A stretch of 64,000 nt of DNA from Hemibagrus wyckioides (taxonomy: Eukaryota; Chordata; Actinopteri; Siluriformes; Bagridae): the NCBI RefSeq assembly GCF_019097595.1, contig NC_080719.1, forward strand, positions 13,696,001-13,760,000, read 5' to 3'. Numbering within the stretch: the stretch's first letter is position 1; the number at the start of each line of letters is the position of its first letter. The notes beneath the pieces were generated by a model. It was not told the DNA's origin. It was given only the letters and a program-made list of their open reading frames with translations, and made no database searches. The position numbers were made by a program, and so were the translations under genes. Positions 11,111 to 22,710 of this stretch are shown here, piece by piece.

Positions 11111-12307
11111 TACACTTTGGGTGGTCAGATTAAATGTTTCATTACACCAGCCAGTTGTTGGCTTGGTTGTATTTATAGCAGCACACCCTATAGTGTTTTG
11201 TTCAAGTGTTTTCATGATATCATGGCCGGATAATCTATGATCTTGGTTCATAATATTATCACGATACCATATCAGCAGGATTGCCTGCTACAAGAAGAAT
11301 GCATGCAACCTTGTAGAGCAAGACCAAACAAAATATGGAAGATATTTTGAAGAAAGCATCAACAGGAGCAGCTGAACAGATTTCAGGTACTTGAATGGTA
11401 TGATGGCATTTTAGAACAAGCTCTTCATAGCTTCAACCAACTGAACCTTTGTCCTTGGAGGTGTAATGCAGTTACCCAGCCCAAATGGACACGAGCAAAT
11501 GGAAGCCGTAGATCCATTAGCTCGGCAGGCTGCAGGCGGAGGAGGGCCGATTTCAAAGACACAGCGCTTGTTCTTTTATTACCGCCAGACAAATTGCACC
11601 CACCCAGCTCTGAAGAGCACCGATTTAGCACTCAGGACAAATTAAGAGGAATAAACACAATTAGCTGGCAGCGCAGATGCACTCGCATACATGCCTCTCT
11701 CCTTTTGCCTCTCCGCCTCTATCACACGTTTCCCCTTTCCTTCTCTCTGTGTGTTGGTGTTACAAGGCGCTCTGGTGCAGCTGCCATTAATGTTTCTGCC
11801 ACTCAAGACAAACGCTGGTAATTGCAGATCTCTCACTGGTGCACAAAGAACGCTCATTTTATCCATGAATGCAAGTGAGCTGCCTGGCACACGGCCTTCT
11901 TAGGATAACCACTCTGAAGGGTTTGAGTCTTTTCAACCTCGGTAATTGTTTGTTTTGATCGTAGAGCGTGTTTTCCTTCATTACTGCTTCCGAGCGCTAT
12001 GCCTGACCAAAGCTGGTCCATTCTGAATTAAGTGCATTGACGGGAGTCTAGAGGACATCCTGCTGGCGTCCTGACAAAAAACAGCTCTTCTTTTGATTAG
12101 TCTAATTAGTTGATGTCCATCAGTGGATCACGGCAGGTATCACAGTCACCGGGATGAGTAGGCAGATCAGAGGCATGATGTGATCAAAGCATGATGGAAG
12201 CAAACTTCTCACAGGATCAACATGGGCATAGCAATTATCAACAAAATATTACAGTTTTATATCAGCACCTGTTTATTAGTTCTGAGTTAGTGGGAAAGCT
12301 CTCACAC
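11111..12307. other. Unique noncoding stretch
   Basis: No transposon ends or tandem repeats seen. Around 11430-11900 the DNA is less AT-rich and carries overlapping frames of 68-82 codons on both strands, none recognisable. Confidence 0.4.
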
Positions 12308-12560
12308 AAGTTAAGTTAAGTTGCCTTTATTTGTCACATATACATTACTGCACAGTGAAATTCTTCCTTCACATACCCCATCCTTGGGGGTTGGGGTCAG
12401 AGCGCAGGGTCAGCCATGATACAGTGCCCCTGGAGCAGGGTGGGTTAAGGGCCTTGCTCAAGGGCCCCAACAGTGGCAGCTTGGCGGTGCTGGGGCTTGA
12501 ACCCCGATCTTCCGGTCAATGACCCAGAGGCTTAAACACTTGAGCTTCCGACCCTACACT
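12308..12560 (-). repeat. tRNA-derived SINE, minus strand
   Basis: Read on the minus strand, a box A-like 'aagctcaagtgtttaagcc' is followed by a box B match 'ggggttcaagccc'. After these come 'cccttgagcaaggcccttaa', 'gtatcatggctgaccctgcg' and a 3' part ending 'atatgtgacaaataaaggc'. This is a very common fish tRNA-SINE layout, and the copy is nearly full length. A fragment of the same family body occurs at 56.23 kb. Confidence 0.85.
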
Positions 12561-13439
12561 AAGCTGTGTTTACTATCCAACAAGTAAATGAAGTTCGACA
12601 AGAATGAATTTACAATAAATAAATTTATGTTTTACATGCTAGACCTTGTACAAGCTTCTCTGGCAGATCAGCAAAGCAACCTAACTGCACTAACTAAAGT
12701 CTCCATACAAGATACAAGAATTTGATGAACATATTCTTTAAAAATGTATGATTGACAGACGAAAACACTAACGCCGATAAATATAGCGTAACAGAAGAAA
12801 ACGATAAAATACAACTTTCAAATAAAATACACCCACTAAGTGCTTTCAGTGAAACCTTTGTAAAAGAAAAAAGTAAATAAAAATCAAACCATAACATTCA
12901 GACGACATGAATAAAAGGATCTTGTTTCTCACAAAGCAGAATTTCACACTAGAAATCAAAAAGGTTTGTTTAGCAAGATTTCCATGCATCTTTTTTTTCC
13001 CCTTAGTCCAGTTAAAAAAATACCACATTAGGGCTACCTTCAATCATGATTTGGGTTTTATTTTAATGTGGATGAAGAGGATTTCAGCTTTAATCCATCC
13101 AGTTCATACACCGTCCTTCTGCTGGGGTCAGGGTTTAGATGTGATTAACTTTTCACAATTATCAGTTACAGAATAAACAGCATACTACATTTCTAGACCA
13201 CGTTTATGACTTTTGTGTAAAACTAGCAACTGACTCATAATGACACTGGACAATAAAGGTACTAATGCTTAAAAAGTAAAAGGCTTTTTTTTTAAATAAG
13301 GGCCAAAGCTTATAAATTCGTCTTTTCTTTTATTACCTCAATTCTACCTGTATATGTAATAGCAAATTGTAAATTAACGTCATATGTATAAGCCATTTTT
13401 TTGGCCAAACATTTTTATTTATAAATGTACAATTCAAGA
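12561..13439. other. AT-rich noncoding stretch
   Basis: Very AT-rich with short A and T runs. Small open frames near 12694-13176 are low in complexity and unrecognised. Confidence 0.4.
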
Positions 13440-13650
13440 AAAAGCTATTTAGCTAATTGAGAAAAGAACGCTATGCATACTAACACACTAAACAGTGCGC
13501 ATTGGCAGTGCTGCAGTACTGAACGCTACAGTGGAAATGCATACTGCTTAGTGTGGTAGTGCGCATGCTCACAGGTAGCCATGGCGACCGGCGAGCGGCG
13601 ACCGTTGGCGACGTGCTATTTAAATCTACTATATAGTAAGCTAGTGTGGT
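13440..13650. repeat. Possible MITE with CpG-rich centre
   Basis: Flanks read 'catactaacacactaaacag' on the left and 'actatatagtaagctagtgt' on the right. The centre is CpG-rich: 'gccatggcgaccggcgagcg' then 'gcgaccgttggcgacg'. Fish genomes hold many short elements of the 'actatatagt..tactaaacagt..gcagtactgaacgct' kind with similar centres. The inverted ends are imperfect and no target duplication is clear. Confidence 0.35.
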
Positions 13651-14139
13651 ATTTTTGGACGTTATACTTTCTACCCTTCTTCTGTCGAGGGAATGTTATA
13701 CAGCTAAGATAACGCACTGATATTGTTAAAAAAAACTGCCATAACTTTGTAGTAAAGTATTTCTATAAAGAAGTAATATTAAAGATAACGGTTTAAAAAA
13801 CTAAAAATAATAAAATAAAATAAAAGAGAGGTAACTAACGGGAAACATCACAATATAACATGATGCTGGAATATTACTGATCAGCATGGTAGAAGTTTAT
13901 AAAAGACAGACCTGAATACTAAATAATTACTTTTTAATTGAATTAACAATAAACTCGCCGTTCGTTTTTGCTTCAATTTGAAATAAATAATGACTTTGCT
14001 CTGTTTTCCATTAAGCTCCATTTTCATTAAAGAAGGTCTTTCGTATGAGACATAAACGAATACGTGAATGCATCCAGCAGCCTACAAGTACAAGGTTTAT
14101 TTTTTAAAGCCTAAGACAAAAACACATAATGATTTCTAA

Positions 14140-14670
14140 ACACAACGCCGAACTCACCGAAGCGCAGTTTCTGACCCAATACAAATCTCCAGGTCAGTCC
14201 GGTCCAAACGGAGCATGCGGGATAAACTATTCCTTCGTGCTTAACGCGTTTAAGTTGCATCCATGAAAAAAAAGAGAGAGAGAGAAGAAGAAAAAAATCC
14301 ACACGAAGCCCTGGATCCTCTAAAACTTTAGGTGGAAATGAGAAATCTCCGATCCGTCTCGGTGCCACATGCCTTTTAGTTCGGCACCATGGTCCGGTTT
14401 GTGCCTCGAGCTAAAGGCTGGAATGCACGTGCAGCGCAAAGTTTAAACCACGGATATTAAATTGTTTTCAGCTGTTGTTAGGTTCTGCTGTGTGTCCACG
14501 TCCGAGCACTTTTCTTCAGGTTGTGAATCCCGGCTGGGGGTGGAGAGAGAGAAAGAGAGAGAGGGAGAGGGGGGTCTCTGTTTCCCCCTTTTACCCCGGT
14601 TAAAAATCAGAAAAAGAGCCTCTGGGGCTTCGAGGGGAAACGACGACACCCAGCGGAACCAGTACAGATT
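14140..14670. promoter_or_regulatory. CpG-enriched segment, promoter candidate
   Basis: By eye about 30 CpGs fall in this 530-bp stretch, against very few in the AT-rich DNA around it. It includes 'cttaacgcgtttaag', 'ctccgatccgtctcggtgcc' and 'gaaacgacgacacccagcgg'. An ATG in good context ('ggcaccATGG', 14389) opens a 23-codon frame closing at 14460, MVRFVPRAKGW.., which I do not recognise. A GA-rich tract (14547-14570) and a (CA)n follow. The segment could be a CpG-island promoter or first exon, or simply GC-richer unique sequence. Confidence 0.3.
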
Positions 14671-14676
14671 TACAGC

Positions 14677-14680
14677 TATA

Positions 14681-14722
<42 letters not shown>
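14677..14722. repeat. (TA)n(CA)n microsatellite
   Basis: Short TA run followed by (CA)16. It generates poly-TH and poly-CV in spurious frames. Confidence 0.95.
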
Positions 14723-14725
<3 letters not shown>

Positions 14726-14899
14726 TGGACCTTTCTCTGTCACTGGGGTAGTACATCTTTTAAGATGGGTTTGTGTTATCTTTTATCTGAACCGTGTTAC
14801 TTTAAAACAAACCAATTAAAGGTAGCAGAGTCGTCCAATCATGTACCACGTTGCTGTTGTATATCTGTTTACAATTGCATTTTCTACCGTCTGTTTACA

Positions 14900-15037
14900 T
14901 CTTCATTTGCATCTACTCACACATACTTTCTGTATCATCTGTTTACATTCTATGTATGTGTGAATGTGTGCACCGTTTAAATGAGAGAGCCAAGCACGAT
15001 AATAAAGTATTCTATTCTATTCTATTCCATTCTATTC
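14900..15037 (+). repeat. LINE-type 3' tail ending in (TATTC)n
   Basis: The sequence 'catctgtttacattctatgt' is followed by 'gcacgataataaagtattc' and then by (TATTC)n to 15037. A 3' end of 'aataaag(TATTC)n' is characteristic of fish CR1/L2-type non-LTR elements. Only the tail is present, as expected from 5' truncation. Confidence 0.55.
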
Positions 15038-15242
15038 ATATTACCATGTACACAAAATATGACCATAATACTACATTCACAAAGAAAATTATAGTTTATT
15101 ACAGACATGACGAAAACACAGATTCCCAACCAAATCTGGACCTTGAAGTATTGTCATTCATCTTCAGCAGGACACCATGCTAATTTTCTTGTTAACCCAG
15201 TTCTTACATCAGTTCTATTATTTTAAATATGTGAGCTAGATA

Positions 15243-15711
15243 CACCGATCAGGCATAACATTATGACCCCATGCCTAATATTGAGATGGTCCCCCCTTTT
15301 TACTGCCAAAACAGCCCTGACCCATCGGAGGCATGGACTTCACTAGATCTCTGAAAGTGTGCTGTGATATCTGGCACCAAGATGTTAGCAGCAGATCCTT
15401 TAAGTCCTGTAAGTTGCAACTTACACGATGTAAAGGATACTTTTGATAGATACTGACCACTGCAGACCGGGAACACCCCACAAGAGCTGCAGTTTTGGAA
15501 ATGCTCTGATCCAGTCGTCTAGCCATCACAATTTGGACCTTGTCAAACTCGCTCAAATTCTTACACTTGCCCATTTTTCCTGCTTCGAACACATCAACTT
15601 TGAGGACAAAATGTTCACTTGTTGCCTAATATATCCCACCCACTAACAGGTGCCATGAAGAGGAGATCATCAGTGTTATTCACTTCACCTGGCAGTGGTG
15701 CCTGATTGGTG
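15243..15711 (-). mobile_element. Internally deleted Tc1-like transposon (469 bp)
   Basis: The left end 'caccgatcaggcataacatt' (15243) and right end 'tgcctgattggtg' (ending 15711) are inverted: the outer 13 bases match with one mismatch. TA dinucleotides flank both ends (15241-15242 and 15712-15713), as in Tc1/mariner insertions. The interior holds the two ends of a transposase gene on the minus strand (see 15275-15592) with the middle deleted, so the element cannot move by itself but may have been mobilised in trans. Confidence 0.9.
15275..15592 (-). pseudogene. Tc1-like transposase remnant
   Basis: Residues 7-51, beginning [13 protein letters not shown] and including '[19 protein letters not shown]', are the N-terminal helix-turn-helix DNA-binding region of Tc1-like transposases. 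From residue 59, '[20 protein letters not shown]' through to the stop is the extreme C-terminus of the same protein. Full-length relatives are about 340 residues, so some 230-240 residues, including all catalytic acidic positions, are missing. The two ends remain in one frame for 105 codons. The gene lies inside the TA-flanked element and its stop is about 30 bp from the left end. Confidence 0.9.
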
Positions 15712-15949
15712 TATGTAGTGATGCTAGACCTGTTGTGTTTCCAAACATGCAGAACATTCAGAGGATGCTTGTTTTATTCAGTTCCACATGTGTGTCTGAA
15801 CAAATGTCTCTGATGAAGTACACTAAATATTTTGTGCAATATCAAAAATGTCACCACCCTTACTGCTCTTTCATAAGACTAGGGCAGGCATGTTTGACTC
15901 CTGTTTGTATAATTATGTTTTTAACGGCACACTTTCAATCAGTTACTAG

Positions 15950-16110
15950 TCTAAAACTACGTTCTTCTTTTGACTGTTCCCATTAGCGGTTTGCCACAGC
16001 GGATCGTTGGTCCGCATACGTAATTTGGCCCTTCCTGACGGAGGTCTCCTATTTTATCCAGGCTTGGGACTGGCAATGTGAGTGTACTGGATTGTGCAAC
16101 TCCACAGTCT
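15950..16110 (+). repeat. Dispersed repeat fragment (..GCCACAGCGG.. type)
   Basis: The stretch 'gttcccattagcggtttgcc acagcgg', then 'cccttcctgacggaggtctc', 'ccaggcttgggactggca' and 'gagtgtactggattgtgca' match in order a repeat passage very common in fish genomes. I cannot assign its class (LINE-derived is likely) from this fragment. Confidence 0.5.
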
Positions 16111-16483
16111 AAATCCATGTATATAATTAAAATAGTTTGTGTTATATCTTGTAATACTTATTGCTAACAATATTTTTTTTTAAATATTGTTGTTGCTACT
16201 ATTATTTCTGTTATATTACTGCTGTTATTGTTCAGAACCATACCACTGTTTTCATTAAATGGCTCTATACTTTTCTCTTTATCCTGAAGAGACTGGTCGG
16301 GCATCAGCTCTATTCAGCCTTGCACTACAATACAATCCCAAAATTTTAAATCAGTAAGCTGTTATTCAGTATGTGATTTATCTGTGGGTATGTATGCAGT
16401 TCAATACAAGTATATTTTATATTTGCTATCAGCATGTGTGGCCCCTTGTTTACTTACTTACGTTTGTCCACCCCTAGTGTAGT

Positions 16484-16540
16484 ACTTCCTTTTGATAAAG
16501 TAGCTGTAGCACTTCCTTCTGATAAAGTAGCTGTAGCATA
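16484..16540. repeat. 27-28-bp tandem duplication
   Basis: 'tacttccttttgataaagta' and 'cacttccttctgataaagta', each followed by 'gctgtag', lie side by side and differ at two positions. Confidence 0.9.
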
Positions 16541-18286
16541 AATCTCTACAACATTACACTAGGTGTGTTACAGCTGTTACTAAATATATCATAGTTGCAC
16601 AGTATTATGTTACTAACTAAATATACAAGAGCAGTGGTGAAAATGAAAGGAAAAAAAACTTCAGGAGAGGGTTGCAAAACTTTTGATGGGACTCAAAAAG
16701 TGCCAGAATTAAAAGCGCTGAGTTGAGCGGGAGCAAAACAACTTCATCCGAAAAGAAGCAAAATGGTAGACAGTTAAAGACGTGGAAAAAAGGAAAGTTT
16801 AAGGTAACAGCCTTGTGTCCTATCAAACACACTTTGAAGTTTCATGACGCCTCATTACATTATATTTGTATTATATTGAACACTGGGAGGTGTTATTATC
16901 TATACAAAGGATACTTTATTATTATCTCATTATTTTATTATATGGTTTCTAAGTGACAAGTTGCATTTTTTAATCTAATCACGAACAAGTGAATGTTTGT
17001 AGCTGCTCTAATGGACGTGATAACTTGATCCACATGTTATTCACATATTAGTATAAATGGATAAAAAGCATGTTTTGTTCTGTATATCTAAATTAAAAAG
17101 AGAGGCTAATAACAATAAACACTAATTTATTACAATTCTTAACCCTGCGAGCCACTAGATATTATCTCACATGTCGCCTTTAATGGTGCAGAAGTTTCGT
17201 AATAAATGTAGCACATTATTTAAAGATAATCTTTAAATAAAACCATGCAGTATTTATTTGAATGGTGTTTGGAATGCCAAGAATGCGTGCGTAAGTCTCT
17301 TAACAACAGTGAACCTTTTTCCTCACTGATCACACGTGTTTTGTACACCTTTTGTTCACTTCAGTCTCGTATCTACGCCCTGTTGAAGGTACATTAGCAG
17401 TGAAGCTACCATGTTAAAGGCACTATAAAGCTTGGCTGTAACAAAACCCTGTGCATGAACAAAACATTTAGAGAACATGTTTTTTACATGAAAGAATAGC
17501 CAGCTGTGTTTGTTTTTTGTTTTTTTTTTACATAGGATAACAAATAATAATAATAATGTGCAACAGAAAGGGGTTTCTTAATCCTTTTAGCAAACACAGA
17601 CAATAGCACTGCATTGCATTGTGATAATGGTATGACTATGATATGAGAAGAATGAAATATCGCAGAGAGCCAAGGCAGGCGATCAATATTCCTCCAAGCA
17701 CTGAATCAAAGCAGCGGGAGGCAGAGGGCAGTCAGATCTTCAAAGCTGTGAATGTGCGATGCTTGTAGTTATACCCTGAGGATGTTTGCTGGGTCAAGGA
17801 GGAAAAAAAACCAACACTGAAACATCAATGACAATTTCTTGGGGTTTATTTTGTGTTTTGGTTAGGTTTTTTTTTCAGGATTTGGGGATGGATGACATCA
17901 TTTGCTGTTTGTAGTGTCTGAAAACATCAGACGGGACTCGGATAGAGACAGAACAGACTGTGGACATTGAAGGCGGATTATTGGCTGCCCTTCAATATGC
18001 TGAGCCTCAGATTTGTGCGTAGGGATTAAAATTCAGCGCAACAGCTGCAATGTTGTGTATAATGATATTTAACACACAAGACATTGATATCTTGGGCACT
18101 TTAAAATGTCAGGGCGCTCTACTTACTTTGGAAATGCTTTCTAACACGGGAAGGTAAACATGTGGTTAGTAATGAAAATGCTGTTGCTAGGCAACTGGGA
18201 AATTTGGAGGACCAGCTAATGAAATAAGAGGTAGCTACTGACTGAGGATACAGTGAAGGTACAGTGGCACAGGAAATGTGACACAC

Positions 18287-18287
<1 letters not shown>
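16541..18287. other. AT-rich noncoding stretch
   Basis: No gene. A short passage at about 17045-17095 ('agtataaatggataaaaagc') could be a DR1 tail fragment. Around 17640-17960 the DNA is less AT-rich and non-repetitive. Confidence 0.4.
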
Positions 18288-18321
<34 letters not shown>

Positions 18322-18341
18322 TATTATTATTATTATTATAA
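18288..18341. repeat. (TAA)n(TTA)n palindromic microsatellite
   Basis: About eleven TAA units (to 18320) switch directly into about seven TTA units (18321-18341). The junction is a perfect inverted repeat able to form a hairpin of about 20 bp with no spacer. Confidence 0.95.
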
Positions 18342-18493
18342 TCACAATGAACATAATGAAACTCTCTATGTGACTCAAAGCACAGGAAGCAAAATAAGTA
18401 ACACAGTAAAAAGGAAAAATTAAAAAAAAGATTTAAAATGAAAAAGCAGGCTACTAGACAATTTTACAGGAATCATTTCAAAGAATAAGAATT

Positions 18494-18495
18494 TA

Positions 18496-18557
<62 letters not shown>
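18494..18557. repeat. (TTA)n microsatellite
   Basis: About 21 uninterrupted TTA/ATT units, 150 bp downstream of the palindromic array and complementary to its first half. Confidence 0.95.
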
Positions 18558-18558
<1 letters not shown>

Positions 18559-19102
18559 ATGCTACACTAAAATGATGAGTTCAAATGATTTTCCAAACCT
18601 CACAGCCCCCAAAATGCTATTTGTTATTTGCTGAAGCACGGGAATAAATCAGGAGGATCAGGTTGCTGGATGTGGCATCGTTCAAACAGAAGCCCTTGTT
18701 TAAAACCCCAGGTGATGCAGCGCCGGCGTAAAGGTAAAGGAGCTAATCAATACGATCGTCCTGTAAAAGTGCCACTGTGGTTTTCATGTTGATTTTCCCA
18801 GAGCCTCTTATTCACACCTGCCTGCTTTAATCAGGCGTATAAATCTACAGCTTTCCTCGACAGTGCTGTCCCCAGGTGTTGAGCTGAGCTTAGCGTGGTA
18901 AATTTCACCAGTGTGTTGGGAATGATAAAGGAGCACTTACTGCTCGACAAGGGCAATCCATAAGGGTGTAATGAGCCTTGTATACTCAGAGTCTGCCTTT
19001 TTTTGGGTGCTGCAAATGTGTTTATGTGTGTAGACAGGGGTTAAGATGAGCTAAAATGCAGATAGAGGCACACAAAAGGTAGTTATTTCTCTAGTACACA
19101 TT
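18558..19102. other. Unique noncoding stretch
   Basis: Balanced, non-repetitive DNA around 18600-18960 with no open frame of note. A conserved noncoding element is possible. Confidence 0.4.
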
Positions 19103-19775
19103 CATTCACTGACCACTTTATTATTAACACCTGCACACCTGACCATTTACATGTAATGTGTTTCTATACCAACCTGTCCAGGGTGTACCCCTGCCTTTCG
19201 CCCTATGTGCACTGGGATAGGCTCCAGCAGACCCCCGTGACCCTAATTAGGAATACGCAGGTATAGACAATGGATGGATGGATGGATGGATGTTTCTAAA
19301 CCTCCTCTTTCCTGCTCTGGTTAAGAGGAGGGGAAGTTGATGTGGTCTTCGGCTTCAAGATTTGACATGTTTCGCATCTTGAGATGCTTTTCTGCTCATC
19401 AGGATTGTAAAGAGTATTTATCTGAGTAATTGTCTGGCTGTTCTCCTTACTAATTGGCAAGGAGTTTCTGCCTATAGAACCTCTGCTCACTGGATGTTTT
19501 TTGTTCATACAAATCCATACAAAATACCAGGACATCAGCAGTTACTGAAATACTTAAAACAGCCCATCTGGCACCAACAATCCTGGCACATTCATGCCAA
19601 ACTCACAGATATCACTGACACTTTTCCTCATTCTGATCTTTAATGTGAATATCACTGAAACTCTGAAATGAAGCTCTTGACCTCTATATCTGTATGGATT
19701 TATGAACTGCACTGCTGCTGCATAATTGCTTGATTGGATAATTGCATAAATGTACCATTAAGAACTCTCAATGAA
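19103..19775 (-). mobile_element. Decayed Tc1-like element interrupted by an L2 tail
   Basis: The left remnant 'cattcactgaccactttatt' followed by 'attaacacctgcacacctga' (19103-19160) has the form of a fish Tc1-family terminal repeat ('cactgaccactttattaggaacacctg'). The right part (about 19480-19775) corresponds on the minus strand to the 5' half of the same element family: 'agcccatctggcaccaacaa', 'ctcattctgatctttaatgt' and 'aactgcactgctgctgcata'. The middle is deleted or replaced, the right terminal repeat is eroded, and an L2-type tail lies between. Confidence 0.6.
19170..19292 (+). repeat. L2-type LINE 3' tail with (GGAT)n
   Basis: The passage 'cctgtccagggtgtacccct', 'gggataggctccagcagacc' and 'caatggatggatggatgg' is the typical 3' end of fish L2-clade LINEs and SINEs sharing that tail. 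It ends in a (GGAT)n repeat at 19272-19292. A second, more decayed copy is at 53.09 kb. Confidence 0.75.
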
Positions 19776-19965
19776 TAAAAGTATGATGTGCCATTTATTT
19801 ATGAATGAATAATAGAAATCGTTTGAAAATCACTGTGACCTCAGGATGTGCTGATATTGAAAAAGAATCACCTTTGGAATGATATTTATATTATTTACAC
19901 CACAATTTTGACTCTAATAATACCATGGACACCTACGTCAGGTATTGCTTTAGTCACAGCATTTT

Positions 19966-20125
19966 GGTACCTCAGTGGTTGAGGTTTTAACGACCTGAAG
20001 ATTGCGAGTTTAAATCTAAAACCTGCCTATGAGTCACTTGTGTATTGCGTCAATACGCTATGCTTAGCTTGGATTCCGCCTCACTTAAGCTGCTTCGGAT
20101 GAAAAAATGTGAAGCAAATATAAAT
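19966..20125 (+). repeat. tRNA-derived SINE, decayed
   Basis: Box A-like 'acctcagtggttgagg' and box B-like 'gcgagtttaaatct' are followed by a 3' end 'gctgcttcggatgaaaaaat' plus 'gtgaagcaaatataaat'. This is a diverged form of the 'ctctggataa..gtctgcnaaat' tail seen at 3.6 and 43.5 kb. Confidence 0.5.
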
Positions 20126-22546
20126 ATATACCTCTCTACTTCCTCGATATATATATTTTATCAGACTTGTTTACCACCCACAGAAAGAAGTCGATGATTG
20201 TGATCTGTGAGCTACAGGCTCACATCGCACCTCACCTCCTCATGCGCATCCCCTGCATTCCTATTTTCAGCTGTTAGCGTTTGGCTTTTCGCTAAGTTCA
20301 CAGCTAATTCCTGATTGTATAACAGATTCAGGCATTTCAAGAAAAAAGTTGTGCTCTTTCGAAAGTTATTAAGTCAGGGCTGAACTCAGCGTGGGAACAG
20401 GACACAAGCAATTATAATTATAAAGCTAGTGATAGACAAAGCCTTCTAGCAAAGTGTTATTTTTTTTAATGTAAGACTGCTTCACACAAGCGTTTATGGA
20501 TTTGTGTTTGGTAAACCGGTTGGCTTATTCAGCCTCTGAAATCTCTGGTTTTATGACTAAGTTGTAATCTATTAAAAGTGGTAGAGCTGAGTGGCACATT
20601 AAATCTGTACAATAGCCTTGTAGCTCAAAGGCAAAGCTAAGTTTCCAGAAAGATTGAGGTCAAGTGAGAAAAACAACTATGGAGCAATTAGTCAAATTAG
20701 TCATGTCAGTGAGCGATTATACAAAGAGATTTAAAATATACAGATAATGTTTCATTTCCAATATCCTGAACTAAAAATAATGTGTCTATTGTGTCTGTTG
20801 TTGCAACATTCACAGGCAAATTGCGCAAATTTAAGGCTACAGCAAAGACAAATACCCTACTCATCCCAAATAACAAATATAATCTAGAGGCAAGTTATGG
20901 TAGTTAGTTAGCCAATACTAGCTAGTAGCAGTAAGCAGTTATAAGTCTAAGCACCAGGTATAAGTCTATTACGAAAAGAGTGATAGTCGCCTAAAGGAGA
21001 AAATGTTAAACAAACACTCATGACTCTGCTACTACAGTGATAAATGTAAATTTAGATTTTCTCTAAGCCGATCATTGAGGAGGAATATAAGTACAGAATT
21101 TAATAACATTTTTTTCATTTCCTGGTCTTTCACTGCAGCAGTCGTTTTGTTTACCAGTTTCTCTCTGGATTCCCATTCACATCCTTTCATTTTCAAGGTT
21201 GAAAGCAGCGACTTTGGCTTTTGGAGCCGATGAATTGTGGGGCCTCACATGCAGCCCTGAGGGACCTCTATTCAACACCAGCATCTCATACACATTATCT
21301 CCTGTGACAGAGATTTCACCGGCTTTCATCTCCCTGGTCCGCCGTGCAGATAAGATGCATATGAAAACACTGAGCTTCTGTGTGAGGTTCGCCCGAGTCA
21401 ACGCTGGATGAAGAGCAGACTGATGTCCATTAGCGCACGGCCGCACAGACTGATAAACATTTATGAAGACCTCCGCTAAGAGTACGAATTCATTACACTG
21501 ATGGACGTGCGCACGAAAACACAAAGACACACAACAAACCAGGAGACACTCGTGTATTACGTTTTTTACTGTTAATGTAAATTGCGACCAGGTTATATAT
21601 ATGCGACAGCGTCTATGTGCATGAAGTGATCCTAGAGACAAGTTCAGAATAGTAAAGCTAATTGCAAATTTGACAAAAATAAATAAATAATACTAGTTGC
21701 ATTTCGACAAATCTTCTGCCATAAACCTTTATTTTATAGTGTGATAATGTCTGTACTTCAAACAGTAATTTTTTAAATAATGTTACTCAAATTGTCTATA
21801 GTATTTTCAGTATGTTTTCTTGACTATTTTACCTAGAGATATTAATGCATGCTGTATTTTACCAGATTTTTTACCTGTGACTAGGAAAAAAAAAAACAAG
21901 AAAACGCCCCCTCAATACCATAAAATTGGAATTCCTACTTGGAAAAATGGGAAGTTTATATGATTTTAAATAAACATAGATGCTGTGCAGTATTTCAAAT
22001 ATAAACTTCACTTCTTTATGTGAGTTTAAAGTAGCATTCAGTTTAGGTCCAGCAACACTGACAGATTAGTTGATACATTTATAACGGTTCGCTGTTTTGA
22101 GAAAACACAACATGATTATAATCACTAATGTTAGCTGGCTAGCTTGTATCAAACACACTTGGTAGCTCGAACACACATGAAGCTTGTGTAATTCCGAGTA
22201 AAGTTGAATGCAGGAATAGAATCCTGTTGCAAATAATATACAATACCTAACTGGACCTTGGATGGCTGACGTTCTTCTAAAGCATTACTTTTAAATACTT
22301 TGACCTACAAAAGGTAAAAAATATTAACCAAAAGTGCAGTTTGGTTCCTTTAATTCCGAGAGTGCAGTGGAGGAAAATTCGCTCCATGCCGAGGAAATCT
22401 GACACTATGGGAGGTCATGGAAAGCTGTTTCTAATCTAAAGATCCTCAGACAGGAAGCTAAAGTAGAACTAAACCAAACAATACACCAACTCAGACGCCA
22501 TTTTGAGAATGGCAGGGCCAAGGAGACAAATTCAGGCGGTAGACTC
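20126..22546. other. Unique noncoding stretch
   Basis: The longest frame is 154 codons on the minus strand (21177-21641, 'MSLGSLHAHRRCRIYITWSQ..'), with no recognisable domain. The DNA beneath it (about 21180-21500) is the least AT-rich and most complex of the interval, so the frame may be a by-product of composition or of a conserved noncoding element. Confidence 0.4.
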
Positions 22547-22554
22547 AGAGAGAG

Positions 22555-22590
<36 letters not shown>
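22547..22590. repeat. (GA)n microsatellite
   Basis: (GA)n with one GC interruption. Purine-only on the plus strand for most of its length, so triplex-capable in principle. Confidence 0.95.
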
Positions 22591-22592
<2 letters not shown>

Positions 22593-22710
22593 GCAGAACG
22601 AGAGAGTAAACATGACATGGAGAAGGAGCAGGTGAATGAGAGACTTAAAGTGACAGGGAGGAAGCGAAGGGGAAAAAAACTCAAGAGGCAGCAAGCGTGA
22701 GATAAAAAAG

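Noticed and set aside
14462..14980. 172-codon plus-strand frame
   Set aside because: It runs through a GA tract, a (CA)n (poly-TH) and the start of a LINE tail; no domain and no continuous coding character.
17037..17095. Another DR1 copy
   Set aside because: Only one short motif (ataaatggataaaaagc) matches; too little to claim.
21177..21641. 154-codon minus-strand frame as a gene
   Set aside because: No recognisable motif or splice context; overlaps a second frame on the other strand. Best explained by locally less AT-rich DNA.
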